This document shows, one piece after another, positions 1 to 9,023 of a DNA stretch of 64,000 nt (positions are counted from its first letter, which is position 1; each line of letters opens with the position of its first letter). The translations under genes were made by a program, and so were the position numbers. The notes under the pieces were generated by a model. That model saw nothing but the letters and a program-made list of their open reading frames with translations. It did not search any database and was not told where the DNA came from. The stretch covers positions 31,799 to 95,798 of the forward strand of contig MHAR01000033.1 of the NCBI GenBank assembly GCA_001803045.1. The letters are read 5' to 3'. Source of the stretch: Ignavibacteria bacterium RIFOXYB12_FULL_35_14 (GTDB lineage Bacteria > Bacteroidota > Ignavibacteria > Ignavibacteriales > Ignavibacteriaceae).

Positions 1-309
1 ATAATTTTCTATGAGCTTGACCGCAATTAAGTATAAAAAAAGTATGGATGCTGCGCTTGACAAGACCGATATATAGTTAACTCTTAGCCCTATATTTTCT
101 ACAAACGGTATCATTGCAAAAATTCGTCCGAGTAAAAGAAAGAATGGTGTTCCCGGTGGATGCGGAACTTGTAAGTAAAAGCTTGCTGCAATGAATTCAC
201 CGCAATCCCAAAAAGAAACGCTCGGCTGAACAGTCATAAGTAAAACGACTAAAGAAATTAAAAATACAAACGCACCAATAATGTTGCGCAAGAGCTTATA
301 ATTCATCAT
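1..309 (-). CDS. DUF2723 family membrane protein, N-terminal part (runs off the window)
   Basis: An open frame on the minus strand starts at ATG ATG (309 or 306) and stays open to the window edge, giving about 103 residues. It begins with a hydrophobic helix, followed by a motif VSFWDCGEF and then VPHPPGTPFF, and further hydrophobic segments. This order of a first helix, an acidic WDCGEF loop and a PHPPG motif is typical of DUF2723 proteins, which are large multi-pass GT-C-fold membrane proteins proposed to move sugars onto proteins or lipids in Bacteroidota. Only the N-terminus is present, so the catalytic C-terminal part cannot be judged. The gene at 348-581 lies 38 nt upstream in the same direction and may be in the same transcript. 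Confidence 0.8.
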   Translation of the reverse strand, partial: MMNYKLLRNIIGAFVFLISLVVLLMTVQPSVSFWDCGEFIAASFYLQVPHPPGTPFFLLLGRIFAMIPFVENIGLRVNYISVLSSAASILFLYLIAVKLIENY

Positions 310-347
310 TACCTCTAAGAATGGTCAAATAAAATTTTCGTGAGTTG

Positions 348-581
348 TTAATTTTGTTCGGTTTCCTTTTTCTTGAAGAAAGCATCATATTTTGAGCGAT
401 CGACAGGAACATTAAATTTATCGTAAAGAGATTTTAGTTTTTTCATTGTAACGGAGTCAAATTCTTCTTCGTCCTTCTGCATTTTAAGAAACATTTTGAA
501 ATCCTCAGCTTCTTTTCGATCAAACTTATGCTCACATTTTCTCAGAAATTCCAGATATTTTACCTGATCACGGTACGACAT
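348..581 (-). CDS. small hypothetical protein, charged, helical
   Basis: This 77-residue frame starts at ATG and is rich in Lys, Glu, Asp and Phe, with no signal peptide, membrane helix or cysteine pair. It reads as a short soluble helical protein (for example KEAEDFKMFLKMQKDEEE). I do not recognise the family. It lies 38 nt upstream of the DUF2723 gene in the same direction, so the two may be co-transcribed. The amino-acid composition looks like real coding sequence, but there is no functional clue. Confidence 0.5.
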   Translation of the reverse strand: MSYRDQVKYLEFLRKCEHKFDRKEAEDFKMFLKMQKDEEEFDSVTMKKLKSLYDKFNVPVDRSKYDAFFKKKETEQN

Positions 582-946
582 AGGCCTCCGTTTTTATGTA
601 ATTAATTACTGTTAATCTATTTTTTTGTTTCGCAAATTACTGAAACTAATCTTTAAGAAAAAACCAAACAAAGACTATGACGAATTGCGGGATAATTTGT
701 TCCTTAATGCAAAGCCAATTAATGAAACTACAACTCCAATAGGTAAGAATTGGTTCATGAAAGGATGTACCTCCTCCGTTCTCTTGACGAAGGACTGGTA
801 AAATTGCGGCTACAAGTCTTGTTTTTATACTAATAAGGTTCCTCTGGATCGAAGTATAGAATGTTATGGAGCTGTGTTTGTAAATAGTAGATTTAGTCTA
901 CAAACTCTAGCGAAGAGATGTGCGTTTATTTATTTATTTTTATACC
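582..946. other. intergenic stretch without a convincing gene
   Basis: This 365-nt gap separates a leftward gene from a rightward one, so promoters for both should lie here, but no clear promoter is visible. A 58-codon frame starting with TTG can be read at 625-801 on the plus strand. It begins MFRKLLKLIFKKK, but no ribosome binding site precedes it and the product is unknown, so it is not called as a gene. Confidence 0.4.
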
Positions 947-1525
947 ATGAACGAAGATAAATCTAAATACTTCATCCTCCATAAACCTTACGGTTACCTC
1001 TCGCAATTTACTGATAAGCTAAACCGAAAAACTCTTTCCAATCTTAAAAATGTTCCGAAGGATATTTATCCTGTCGGCAGATTGGATATGGATAGTGAGG
1101 GTTTACTTCTTCTATCAAGCGATAAATTATTGGTTGATTATCTTCTCAATCCTCAAAATTCACATGAGAAGGAATATCTTGTCCGGGTAGAAGGAATTCC
1201 CACTGAAGATGAGATGATTTTATTTAGCAACGGATTACTTATTGAAAATAGAAAAACTTTGCCCGCAAAGATTGAAATAGTTACTCCACTTAATATTTCC
1301 GACCGTGTTCCTCCAATAAAAAATCGAATGAATGTTCCTGTGTGCTGGTTAAAAATAGTTCTTACAGAAGGAAGAAACAGACAAGTTAGAAAAATGACCG
1401 CGGCAATTGGTCATCCTACTTTAAGATTAATCAGAACAAGAATAAAAAATTTATCTCTTGGTGATTTGAAATCTGGAGAAATCCGGGAGCTAACGGCGCT
1501 GGAAGTTAAAGATCTAAAGAAATAA
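947..1525 (+). CDS. rluE: rRNA pseudouridine synthase, RsuA/RluE family
   Basis: The product (about 192 aa) converts a uridine of rRNA to pseudouridine. It has the family opening YFILHKPYGYLSQF (residues 8-21), the catalytic-loop motif GRLDMDSEGLLLL with Asp47 as the expected nucleophile, and the C-terminal signature EGRNRQVRKMTAAIGHP. There is no N-terminal S4 RNA-binding domain, and the short length fits RluE (23S rRNA U2457) better than RsuA or RluB. I chose the ATG at 947 (MNEDKSK). An upstream GTG at 920 would add nine hydrophobic residues that do not fit the family. It stands alone between a leftward gene and the lipoprotein set. The exact target uridine is inferred from length and family only. 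Confidence 0.88.
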   Translation: MNEDKSKYFILHKPYGYLSQFTDKLNRKTLSNLKNVPKDIYPVGRLDMDSEGLLLLSSDKLLVDYLLNPQNSHEKEYLVRVEGIPTEDEMILFSNGLLIENRKTLPAKIEIVTPLNISDRVPPIKNRMNVPVCWLKIVLTEGRNRQVRKMTAAIGHPTLRLIRTRIKNLSLGDLKSGEIRELTALEVKDLKK

Positions 1526-1770
1526 AACAATTCTACCCTACTTTACAAACCCTGCTTAAAAATCCGAATAAATACGCCTGTAAACATGGCTTTCAGGCGG
1601 CTCTTCATTCTTTTCAGGCACCTGATTATTAAACTATACCTCAAATAGTTAATGAATTGGCGGCTTTGAAATTAATTAGCAATTGGCACGATTGTTCTGA
1701 TATTCCCATAAAGAATGAATTTGAAATTCTAATTCAATTAACATTATTCACAAAATAAAAGGAGTACACA

Positions 1771-2718
1771 ATGAACAAACAACGATCTCTTCTCGCACAG
1801 CCTTTTTCAATAATAATACTATCAATGATGGTAATGTTTTTCGGCTGTAAAGAATCTGTAGTTGAACCTCTTAGCACAGAACCAACAACAGATAAAGAAG
1901 CAATGCTCAAATTAGCAGATGAAGATTCTGTTGTCTCATCTTTCGAACCCAACTATAATGAAGAAGATGCGATGACTTTCTTAGGTAAAACAGAAACCGA
2001 AATTTATCCTTTCAGGGTTGGGCACAAAGTACGTTTAGTCAACAGAAACTTAGATGTTAATGTTGTAGGCGATACCGCTTACGGAACACTAGCTAAAACG
2101 TTTGAAGGAACATTAATAATTGCCGCTTCTTATAATTCAGGAGCAACGTCACCAGATACTGTTATCCGGAAACCATTCACCTCTATAATTACTAAGAAAA
2201 TTATTTTTGTTAAAGTTGCAAATACACAATTCCCTTTTAGAAACTGGAGAATTGCCGCAATATCTCTGCCCGAAGGCGGTGTACTAAGTGCAAACATTGA
2301 CATTCAAAAGTTAACAGCATTCTTACCAAACGGTGATACTCTAATTATCAATTCTCCAAACAGCTATTTCTTATCAAGAGGACAAGGTTGGTGGAGACAG
2401 CTGCCTATTATTGGAACAGGTCAGACGGTTTCACTTAGACTCGAAGTTTACAGCGCTTATGCCGATACTGATTTTGTAACACTTACTTATGGTGCAGATA
2501 AAAAAGGATTTCACAGAGCTAAAAGAAAATTTGTCATGATCTCTTCTGTTCCATCAGGAAGTGGATTTGCAAAAGTGTATGAGCAATCCTATACCGCTCA
2601 TCAATTCGTAGGACATTATCATGCAATCGTCAATGCATTTCCAAAGCAAGTTATATTTGATGATGCTACTCTCGTTGAATCAGAATCATGGGGCGTACCT
2701 TATTTTGTAAGACCATAA
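1771..2718 (+). CDS. hypothetical lipoprotein
   Basis: A 315-residue protein with a lipoprotein signal: a basic start, a hydrophobic stretch and a lipobox ending in FFGC (Cys near residue 27), so it is probably lipid-anchored in the envelope. The ATG is preceded by a strong AAAGGAG. The mature part is mixed beta-type sequence with no motif I recognise and few charged clusters. It is followed by a good terminator hairpin and then by the lipoprotein, barrel and FecR genes in the same direction, which suggests a shared envelope role, although the terminator makes it at least partly a separate transcript. The family is unknown. Confidence 0.75.
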   Translation: MNKQRSLLAQPFSIIILSMMVMFFGCKESVVEPLSTEPTTDKEAMLKLADEDSVVSSFEPNYNEEDAMTFLGKTETEIYPFRVGHKVRLVNRNLDVNVVGDTAYGTLAKTFEGTLIIAASYNSGATSPDTVIRKPFTSIITKKIIFVKVANTQFPFRNWRIAAISLPEGGVLSANIDIQKLTAFLPNGDTLIINSPNSYFLSRGQGWWRQLPIIGTGQTVSLRLEVYSAYADTDFVTLTYGADKKGFHRAKRKFVMISSVPSGSGFAKVYEQSYTAHQFVGHYHAIVNAFPKQVIFDDATLVESESWGVPYFVRP

Positions 2719-2739
2719 ATTAGCAGAAATAGAACTATC

Positions 2740-2774
2740 GGGATGCCGCAATTGCGGTATCCCTTTCTTATTTT
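2740..2774 (+). terminator. intrinsic terminator after the 1771 lipoprotein gene
   Basis: GGGAT-g-CCGCAATTGCGG-t-ATCCC forms a long hairpin with one mismatch (2740-2763). It is followed by a T-rich tract (TTTCTTATTTT). It lies 22 nt after the stop codon. Confidence 0.8.
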
Positions 2775-2829
2775 ATATGCACAAAGAATAAATTGAATTT
2801 ATAGAACATCAATTGTAAATTAACCAATA

Positions 2830-3714
2830 ATGAAATCACCAATTAAATATTTACTGCTTTTAGTTCTTCTGGGATCAATCTTCGGTTGCAACAATCCGCA
2901 GCCAACAGCCCTTGTTGAAGATGAAGATCCAATAGAGATAGAAGTAATAACAAAAAATCCTTCAGAACCCACAACCTTTGGAGTGGATTCAACCGGACTG
3001 AGCGAGAATCCCGTACGATTTACAAATGTTATAACTGTCGCAGGCATTAAGCAAACTTTTAAAGGTATTTCACTTAAGACATCGTTTGCACAAGCTGCAT
3101 TTTTCGATAAAACAAAACCTGTGTTTGGATTGAGTGGCAAGCTTATTGGATATTCCACATTGACGCCTGGAACAATTTTCTTTAATAATGAAGAGGCTAA
3201 GCTTCGTCCATTTAGTGTGAGATATCGTGTAAATAAAGATACGCTGCTTGGCTTACGCTACATATTGCATAAAAGGGCCGGTTTCGGCGATCCTTTTGAT
3301 TTTGATTTTAATTCTAAAATAAATTTTAGATACGTTCCAGATATTTCTTCTGCTGTTAGTTTTGATATTGCAACGCCGCCCGAAATATTCCTTAATTATA
3401 GACTATCAGGTGCAAAGGCGAATAAGAACCTGAATCTTTTATTAGAGTGGAATGCGGGTTTTATTAAGAATTTTGAAATCTTGTTAAGCATTATTGATGA
3501 GCAAAGAAATATAGTTTTCCCATTGTATAAAATTAAAACCGTCGATGACGGAAAATTTAAAATGCCCAAAAAACTTTTAGAAGAGCTTTCGGCTAGGTTT
3601 GATAAGATCGCTTTTACGCTTACGCGAAAATTTGAAAAGCAGCAAAGCAATGGCACTAAAGAGCTATTTGTGGTTTCTCAAAGTATAAACAGTATTTCGG
3701 TCGATATTCCTTGA
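2830..3714 (+). CDS. hypothetical lipoprotein upstream of barrel-transglutaminase gene
   Basis: A 294-residue protein with a clear lipoprotein signal: MKSPIK, a hydrophobic core, and the lipobox SIFGC (Cys20), followed by a Pro/Glu/Asp-rich linker typical of envelope-tethered lipoproteins. The rest has a beta-rich look (alternating hydrophobic residues) and no motif I can name. Its stop codon overlaps the start of the next gene (TTGA at 3711-3714), so the two are probably translated together. That argues for a partner role with the outer-membrane barrel, for example as a periplasmic or surface subunit, but this is inference from position only. Confidence 0.75.
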   Translation: MKSPIKYLLLLVLLGSIFGCNNPQPTALVEDEDPIEIEVITKNPSEPTTFGVDSTGLSENPVRFTNVITVAGIKQTFKGISLKTSFAQAAFFDKTKPVFGLSGKLIGYSTLTPGTIFFNNEEAKLRPFSVRYRVNKDTLLGLRYILHKRAGFGDPFDFDFNSKINFRYVPDISSAVSFDIATPPEIFLNYRLSGAKANKNLNLLLEWNAGFIKNFEILLSIIDEQRNIVFPLYKIKTVDDGKFKMPKKLLEELSARFDKIAFTLTRKFEKQQSNGTKELFVVSQSINSISVDIP

Positions 3715-5705
3715 GAGTGATTTTACAATTAACATTTGTACTAACAATGTTTTGCTCAATAAACATATGGGCGCAGAGTTCTTTTGGTCTGAATGGGCTT
3801 TGGAATTTAGCGGACAAATCAACGGCATTACTTAATAGTCTTGATAATAATCCATCAAACTATATTTTGCTAAGGGATTGGGGGCTTAGCTTCTCTTACG
3901 GCGGAGAGTTTTCAAAGCCGGTGGCATCAAATATTTATTTGATATCGCTTTCGAAAAGATTTGGGAATCATACTTTAACTGCGAGATACACTCCTGGTTA
4001 TGAAAAAGAATTTCTCTTTAGTAATGGAAGCTCTATTATTTTAGAGGATTCTTCTTTCCAATCTCTGAATTCAAGATTCACATATAACGAACTTCTTGGA
4101 TTCGGTTATGCATATAAATTTTCACCAAAGTTTAGTGTCGGATTTTCGTTAAGATATTTTACTCAGGAATTTAACAATGAGACTTTTAAGCCGGTCTCAG
4201 TAGGGGATACTTTATTTTTTCTTGAGCGAGAAAACTTAATTGAAACCACGAACTTCTGGAAAGGCGACATTGGTTTTAGTTACTTTTTAAATGATTGGCT
4301 TTCACTTTCCATCGCATCGATAAATCTTTTGAATTTCGGCGAGCAGAGCATTGGTGAAGAAAATGAACAATATGAAATAAGAACAGATAAAGCAGCTTCC
4401 TTAAGATTATCATTTATCCCTTTTTCTCAAACGAGTTTAAATTTTTTATACGAAACCAACAATTCATTTCAATTAGGAATGAACAAAATCTTTAATATTT
4501 ATGATTCTGAAATTGGATTGAGCATTGCAGCACTACATGACAAATATCAATTACCGTTCATAAACGGATTATTGGCGGGATTAACTTATTCAAATGATTT
4601 TTTGGGTATCACGCTCTCGGGCGTTAAGTATTTTCAAAATCGAAATAAAAGTTATTCCTTTTCAGAGTTTAAAGAAGTGGGAATAAATAATCTGATGAAC
4701 AATAAGTACAGTTTTAATAAGGCGGTTCTTACCTTCAGCTTTACTTTAAATACAATACAAGAAAGACTGGTTGAATTTTTATCAGTTGATATTGCCAAAG
4801 AAATTTATCCAACATTTTTTGAGGCATATATTGATAGTCCATTTGCATACGGACGAGTTGTTAATCTCACGGATAAATCAGTTTCGGTTAAACCATTGGG
4901 AATGATAGAGGGAATAAATAATAATTACATCCAGTCTCCCGTTGTTACAATTCAGCCGAAAGACACTGCAATTGTTCCGTTTTTCACAATGCCTTTGGAT
5001 TATTACAATAAGCAGAAAACCGAAATTTCTCAAGCATACTTTATGCTTACAACTTCGGGTGAGGAAGCCGATGATAAAATTCAAGCACCAATTTTAATTA
5101 ATGGTGTTAATAGCTGGGATGGGCGGGTGAGAAATTTGCGATACTTTATTAAAAAGGGAATCGAATATTCTATGGGCTATTCTAAAAACATTCTAAGCGG
5201 CAAGAAAAATTTATTGGATACAATTGTTTATTCGCTCTCATCGTTTTATAAGGCAAAATATATTTTTAATGATTTTGTGAAAGAACTTGTTTATACCTCC
5301 GATCCGAGAGCAACAACTGAGTATGTTCAATTTCCTCATGAAACAATTAAACTCCGTGGCGGCGATTGCGATGATCTTAGCGTTTGTTACAGCTCGTTAC
5401 TGGAAAGTGTTGGAATTGAAACAGCTCTTGTTGATTATAAAAACACCGATGCCATTAGGCATGTAAATATTCTTTTCAACACAAAATTAACACCGGATGA
5501 TGCTAAGCTCATTACGGAAAACGATACAAAGTATTTTATTCGAAAAGATGAAAATGGAGAGGACGAAATTTGGATTCCCGTTGAGACAACTTCTCTAACT
5601 GATTTCAATTCTGCATGGGAATTTGGTGCCGATAAATTTTTTGATGAAGCTATCAAAAACTTTGGTTTAGCTGCAGGTAAAGTTGAAATAATAGATGTTT
5701 ATTAA
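3711..5705 (+). CDS. outer-membrane beta-barrel protein with C-terminal transglutaminase-like domain
   Basis: A 664-residue exported protein (signal peptide ending near IWAQ). About residues 25-360 show repeated amphipathic strands ending in aromatic residues, as in outer-membrane barrels, with loops such as SLSKRFGNHTLTARYTPGY. About residues 380-480 look like a linker or beta domain. The C-terminal 170 residues contain a transglutaminase-like core: RGGDCDDLSVCYSSLL supplies the Cys, DAIRHVNILF the His, and EIWIPVETTS the position of the third catalytic residue, here Glu where Asp is usual. The start is TTG at 3711, overlapping the previous stop, or GTG at 3717. The fusion suggests peptide or amide cleavage or cross-linking at the envelope. 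The substrate is unknown. Confidence 0.72.
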   Translation: MRVILQLTFVLTMFCSINIWAQSSFGLNGLWNLADKSTALLNSLDNNPSNYILLRDWGLSFSYGGEFSKPVASNIYLISLSKRFGNHTLTARYTPGYEKEFLFSNGSSIILEDSSFQSLNSRFTYNELLGFGYAYKFSPKFSVGFSLRYFTQEFNNETFKPVSVGDTLFFLERENLIETTNFWKGDIGFSYFLNDWLSLSIASINLLNFGEQSIGEENEQYEIRTDKAASLRLSFIPFSQTSLNFLYETNNSFQLGMNKIFNIYDSEIGLSIAALHDKYQLPFINGLLAGLTYSNDFLGITLSGVKYFQNRNKSYSFSEFKEVGINNLMNNKYSFNKAVLTFSFTLNTIQERLVEFLSVDIAKEIYPTFFEAYIDSPFAYGRVVNLTDKSVSVKPLGMIEGINNNYIQSPVVTIQPKDTAIVPFFTMPLDYYNKQKTEISQAYFMLTTSGEEADDKIQAPILINGVNSWDGRVRNLRYFIKKGIEYSMGYSKNILSGKKNLLDTIVYSLSSFYKAKYIFNDFVKELVYTSDPRATTEYVQFPHETIKLRGGDCDDLSVCYSSLLESVGIETALVDYKNTDAIRHVNILFNTKLTPDDAKLITENDTKYFIRKDENGEDEIWIPVETTSLTDFNSAWEFGADKFFDEAIKNFGLAAGKVEIIDVY

Positions 5706-5736
5706 TTCGACCATTAAAAATCTATAGGAAAATAAA

Positions 5737-6420
5737 ATGAAAAACATATTGGTTGTTCTGATTATAAGTGCTGGAATCACATTCGCACAAAAATGCTATG
5801 TGGAAAGCGTAACCGGAACAGCAAAAGCACAAATCGGATCAAGCGAAAAATGGATGGAAGTTGGTGAAGGCGCAGAGCTTCCACCATACAGTACAATCTC
5901 AACAAGTAAAAATTCATCGGTTGTTTTGGTAAAAGGAAACACTAAATTCACTTTGAAGGAATCTGCGGCGGTCACAGTTAACCACATTAAGAAGATGTCT
6001 ACAGACGATCTTTTGCTAGCTCTTGCAATGGAAGATATGATGAACGCACCAAGAAAAAAGGATAAGAATAAATCGAAAAGTACGCAAGTTTATGGAGATC
6101 AGAATAAAAACGACAAGACCCCCGGGGTTAGTAATGATGAATTTGGATTGATGCGCCTTAACGGTGCAAAGCAATTAGGAGATAATGGGTTTGAAGAATC
6201 GGCTATTGTAGCTGCAAAGGAAACTTATCGGAAATATCCCGAAACTAAAAAAATAATTTCTCAAAGAATTTATTTTGCGAATCTTCTTTATGAAAAAGGA
6301 TTGTTCGAAGAAGCTTATGCCGAGTTCAATTCATTCAAGGATTATGGAATGAGCGAAAAAAACAAAGCAGAGGTTGATTCTAAGATTGAATTGCTGAGCA
6401 AAAAGCTTATCAATAAATAA
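5737..6420 (+). CDS. exported FecR-like protein with helical C-terminus
   Basis: A 227-residue protein with a signal peptide (cleavage near ITFAQ). Residues 20-85 fit the FecR-type domain: VESVTGTAKAQIG, then a W followed by a G-E-G-AELPPYSTIST turn and a VVLVKGNTKFTLKES strand pair, the pattern of envelope proteins that sense or bind small ligands or peptides. A Lys/Asn-rich linker follows, then about 90 helical residues that resemble one or two tetratricopeptide-type repeats (ESAIVAAKETYRKYPETK). It lies 31 nt after the barrel-transglutaminase gene and is probably the last gene of that operon. The FecR match is by pattern only. Confidence 0.7.
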   Translation: MKNILVVLIISAGITFAQKCYVESVTGTAKAQIGSSEKWMEVGEGAELPPYSTISTSKNSSVVLVKGNTKFTLKESAAVTVNHIKKMSTDDLLLALAMEDMMNAPRKKDKNKSKSTQVYGDQNKNDKTPGVSNDEFGLMRLNGAKQLGDNGFEESAIVAAKETYRKYPETKKIISQRIYFANLLYEKGLFEEAYAEFNSFKDYGMSEKNKAEVDSKIELLSKKLINK

Positions 6421-6436
6421 AATTTAATTGAGCTTT

Positions 6437-8128
6437 TTACCCCCTTAGAACTTTTCCAGGCATAGCGCCTGTGTGTTTATCGTTATTAATTACAAGTTCG
6501 CCATTAACAATTACATAAGGAATTCCTTCAGGATATTGGTGTGGGGCGGTAAAAGTCGCTTTATCTTGTATTGCATCATAATTAAAAACAACAACATCCG
6601 CAGCTTTTCCCACTGCTAACCTTCCTCTTTCCCCGTATCCTAATTTATCCGCCGGCATAGAAGTCATTTTCTTAATCATTTCTTCGAGGGAACAAATTTT
6701 TCTTTCTTGAACATACTTTGCTATTGCTCTTGGAAATGTTCCGTATGCCCTTGGATGAGCAATGCTTTTATTCATCGGAGGATATGGTGCATGTGAACCT
6801 GCATCAGAAGAAATCATTACTCTAGGATGAGCCAAGATTTTCTCGGTTGAACTTTCCTCCATACCAAATCCCACCATCATCGCTCTGTTTTCAGAATCAA
6901 GTATGATCTTTACAGCGGTATCAAAATAATCTTGACCGGATTCATCAGCAATGCGTTTTATTGTTTGGCCCTGATAATCCTTAAAATCTTGATTGCCAAC
7001 ACTTGAAATTAAAACACCATTCCATTCGCCATCAAGGTTAGAAACTTTTTTCTCAGAATGTTCTCTCATTTTTTTAAGCAGTTCTCTGTTGTTGAATCTC
7101 TCTATGAATTTTTCTGTTCCGCCGTCACGCGCCCACAATGGAAAGAGGGCAGATAACTCTGTGTGATAAGCAACGTAAGTGTATCTATCAGCATGAACTT
7201 CCAGTCCATCCTTAATTGCATTATCTATTTTTTCTAATACTGCTTCTGCTTTATGCCAATTTGATTTTCCGGAAACTTTAAGATGAGAAATTAGAAGCCG
7301 CGAAGAAGATTCTTTCGCAATTCTGATAGCTTCATCAATTGCTTCTAGGACGGTATTGTCTTCGTTCCTAATGTGAGTGGAATAAAGCCGAGAGTGCAAT
7401 GGTACTGCTTTACAAAGTTCAATTAATTCTTCTGTCGAAGCAAAACTTCCGGGAGTATATTCCAATCCTGTTGATATTCCCACCGCACCATCATTCAATG
7501 CATTCAGAACTTCTTGTCTCATCGAATTCATTTCGTTGACGGTTGCCGGTCTATCATCAAAACCAACCACAAATTCTCTTATTGTTCCAAGACCAACCAT
7601 CGAAGCAATATTCACAGAAAATTTCCGTGAGGAAAAGTTATCGAGAAATTCGCCAAGAGTACGCCAGGTAATTTCCTCACCGTATTCCTCTTTAAAATTG
7701 GTTAATGTGCGCTCCAATTCTTGTCCACCCAAAGGTCCCCAAGAAAATCCATCTTGACCAGTAATTTCGGTTGTAACCCCTTGGCGAATTTTACTTTCGG
7801 CTTTTTGATTTAGTATCAGATCAGAGTCTGTGTGTGAATGAATATCAATAAAGCCTGGAGTTACTTTTAATCCTTTTGCATCAATTAATATTTCAGCATC
7901 AGAAGAATTCAGGTTTCCGATCTCAATAATTTTACCATTTTTTATTCCAACATCAGCAATAAATTCTTTTTTGCCGGTACCATCAATAACATGCCCGCTT
8001 TTAATGATAACATCAAATCCACGGGCAGATAAAAATATTCTGCCGGCTTTTACATCTTTGAATAAAAATAACGACGCTCCCAATACTGATGAGCCATGAA
8101 TAAAATTTCTTCGAGAGATCTTTTTCAT
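6437..8128 (-). CDS. N-acyl-D-amino-acid deacylase (D-aminoacylase) family amidohydrolase, Tat-exported
   Basis: A 563-residue amidohydrolase. The N-terminus has a twin-arginine signal (ISRRNFIHG, residues 4-12, then a hydrophobic stretch), so the folded enzyme is probably sent to the periplasm by the Tat pathway, which suits a metalloenzyme. The start of the mature part, VIIKSGHVIDGTGK, and the metal motif GFIDIHSHTDSD (His97, His99) are typical of the family. Further metal-site candidates are in YSTHIRNED, LLISHLKVSG and ISSDAGSH. Family members hydrolyse N-acyl-D-amino acids or related amides. The substrate here could be D-amino-acid products of cell-wall turnover, but that is inference. 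It faces the FecR gene tail to tail. Confidence 0.88.
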   Translation of the reverse strand: MKKISRRNFIHGSSVLGASLFLFKDVKAGRIFLSARGFDVIIKSGHVIDGTGKKEFIADVGIKNGKIIEIGNLNSSDAEILIDAKGLKVTPGFIDIHSHTDSDLILNQKAESKIRQGVTTEITGQDGFSWGPLGGQELERTLTNFKEEYGEEITWRTLGEFLDNFSSRKFSVNIASMVGLGTIREFVVGFDDRPATVNEMNSMRQEVLNALNDGAVGISTGLEYTPGSFASTEELIELCKAVPLHSRLYSTHIRNEDNTVLEAIDEAIRIAKESSSRLLISHLKVSGKSNWHKAEAVLEKIDNAIKDGLEVHADRYTYVAYHTELSALFPLWARDGGTEKFIERFNNRELLKKMREHSEKKVSNLDGEWNGVLISSVGNQDFKDYQGQTIKRIADESGQDYFDTAVKIILDSENRAMMVGFGMEESSTEKILAHPRVMISSDAGSHAPYPPMNKSIAHPRAYGTFPRAIAKYVQERKICSLEEMIKKMTSMPADKLGYGERGRLAVGKAADVVVFNYDAIQDKATFTAPHQYPEGIPYVIVNGELVINNDKHTGAMPGKVLRG

Positions 8129-8248
8129 ATTACCTCAAAAATATTAATCGGTTAAGTTTGTTTACTCTTGCAAAACACATCTATGAACTCAAAATCATTT
8201 GAAAAATTATCCTATAACAAAATTAAAATTGCGATGGTAACTAAAAAG

Positions 8249-8383
8249 TTCTTTGTGAAACTTAGTGCCTTTGAGACTTTGTGGCTAATGTTCAATTTTT
8301 TCATGCAACTATAGTATTTATTTGCCACTAAGACACAATCCGTCAATGGACAGACTCTAAGAAACACCAAGAGAAAATACTTT
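8249..8383. repeat. dispersed imperfect inverted repeat, CTTTGTG/CACTAAGACAC type
   Basis: The left arm contains TTCTTTGTGAAACTTAGTGC and GACTTTGTGG. The right arm contains TTTGCCACTAAGACACAA and CTAAGAAACACCAAGAG, which pair imperfectly with it. A related copy is at 27811-27907. This belongs to the widespread intergenic repeats built on CACAAAGACACAAAG. It carries no gene. Confidence 0.55.
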
Positions 8384-8387
8384 TTGG

Positions 8388-8996
8388 TCACCCCCTGGGA
8401 TTGGCTTCTTCCTCATCTTCCCAGTCATATTTGGGTGCCGGATCTGCTTTTCTAAAAATGAATGCGAACATTATTCCAATTATTGAACCAAAGAGATGTG
8501 ATTCCCAAGAAGTCTCTGCTTTAATTGGAAGGATGCCCCAGGTTAATCCGCCATAAAGGAAAGTTACAATCAGAGCAAGTGCAATTGAGCGATTGTCCCG
8601 TCGAATAATTCCGCTGAAGAATAAAAAGGAAACAAAACCATAAACCAATCCGCTTGCACCAATATGATATGCTTGCCTTGCAATTATCCAAACCAACAAC
8701 CCATGCAAGACATAAACTGCCAAAAATAATTTTCTTGATGAGGTTGGGTAAGAATATGAAATTCCTAAGCCAAGCAGAAGCAGGGGAATTGAATTAGAAA
8801 TCAAGTGATTAAAATCCGCATGAATGAACGGAGCAGTAATTATTCCTATTAAACCAGAAATTTTTCGTGGAAAAATCCCCAGATAAGCTAGGTTGATTCC
8901 AAAAGTTATTTCGGCAATTTTGACCAACCATAAAAGTATTACAAATGCTATGGGGTAAAATAAGCTTTGAAATAATTTTTTCTTTTCCGCCGTCAT
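8388..8996 (-). CDS. rhomboid family intramembrane serine protease
   Basis: A 202-residue multi-pass membrane protein with the rhomboid catalytic dyad: Ser115 in HIGASGLVYGF and His167 in WESHLFGSIIG. HADFNHLISNSIPLLLLG (residues 59-76) is the family motif, with the His and Asn that form the oxyanion site. Rhomboids cut single-pass membrane proteins within the membrane. The C-terminus is a short acidic tail (DWEDEEE). It lies 27 nt downstream of the PAP2 gene in the same direction, so they probably share a transcript. Substrate unknown. Confidence 0.93.
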   Translation of the reverse strand: MTAEKKKLFQSLFYPIAFVILLWLVKIAEITFGINLAYLGIFPRKISGLIGIITAPFIHADFNHLISNSIPLLLLGLGISYSYPTSSRKLFLAVYVLHGLLVWIIARQAYHIGASGLVYGFVSFLFFSGIIRRDNRSIALALIVTFLYGGLTWGILPIKAETSWESHLFGSIIGIMFAFIFRKADPAPKYDWEDEEEANPRG

Positions 8997-9023
8997 TCTA
9001 GTATTTGCTTTTGAGATTCAATA

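Noticed and set aside
625..801. A 58-residue frame starting with TTG, MFRKLLKLIFKKK...
   Set aside because: No ribosome binding site and no homolog seen; the frame is short and has no ATG, so it may be chance.
920..946. GTG start for the pseudouridine synthase at 920
   Set aside because: The added residues are hydrophobic (MRLFIYFYT) and not part of the family; ATG 947 gives the normal start.
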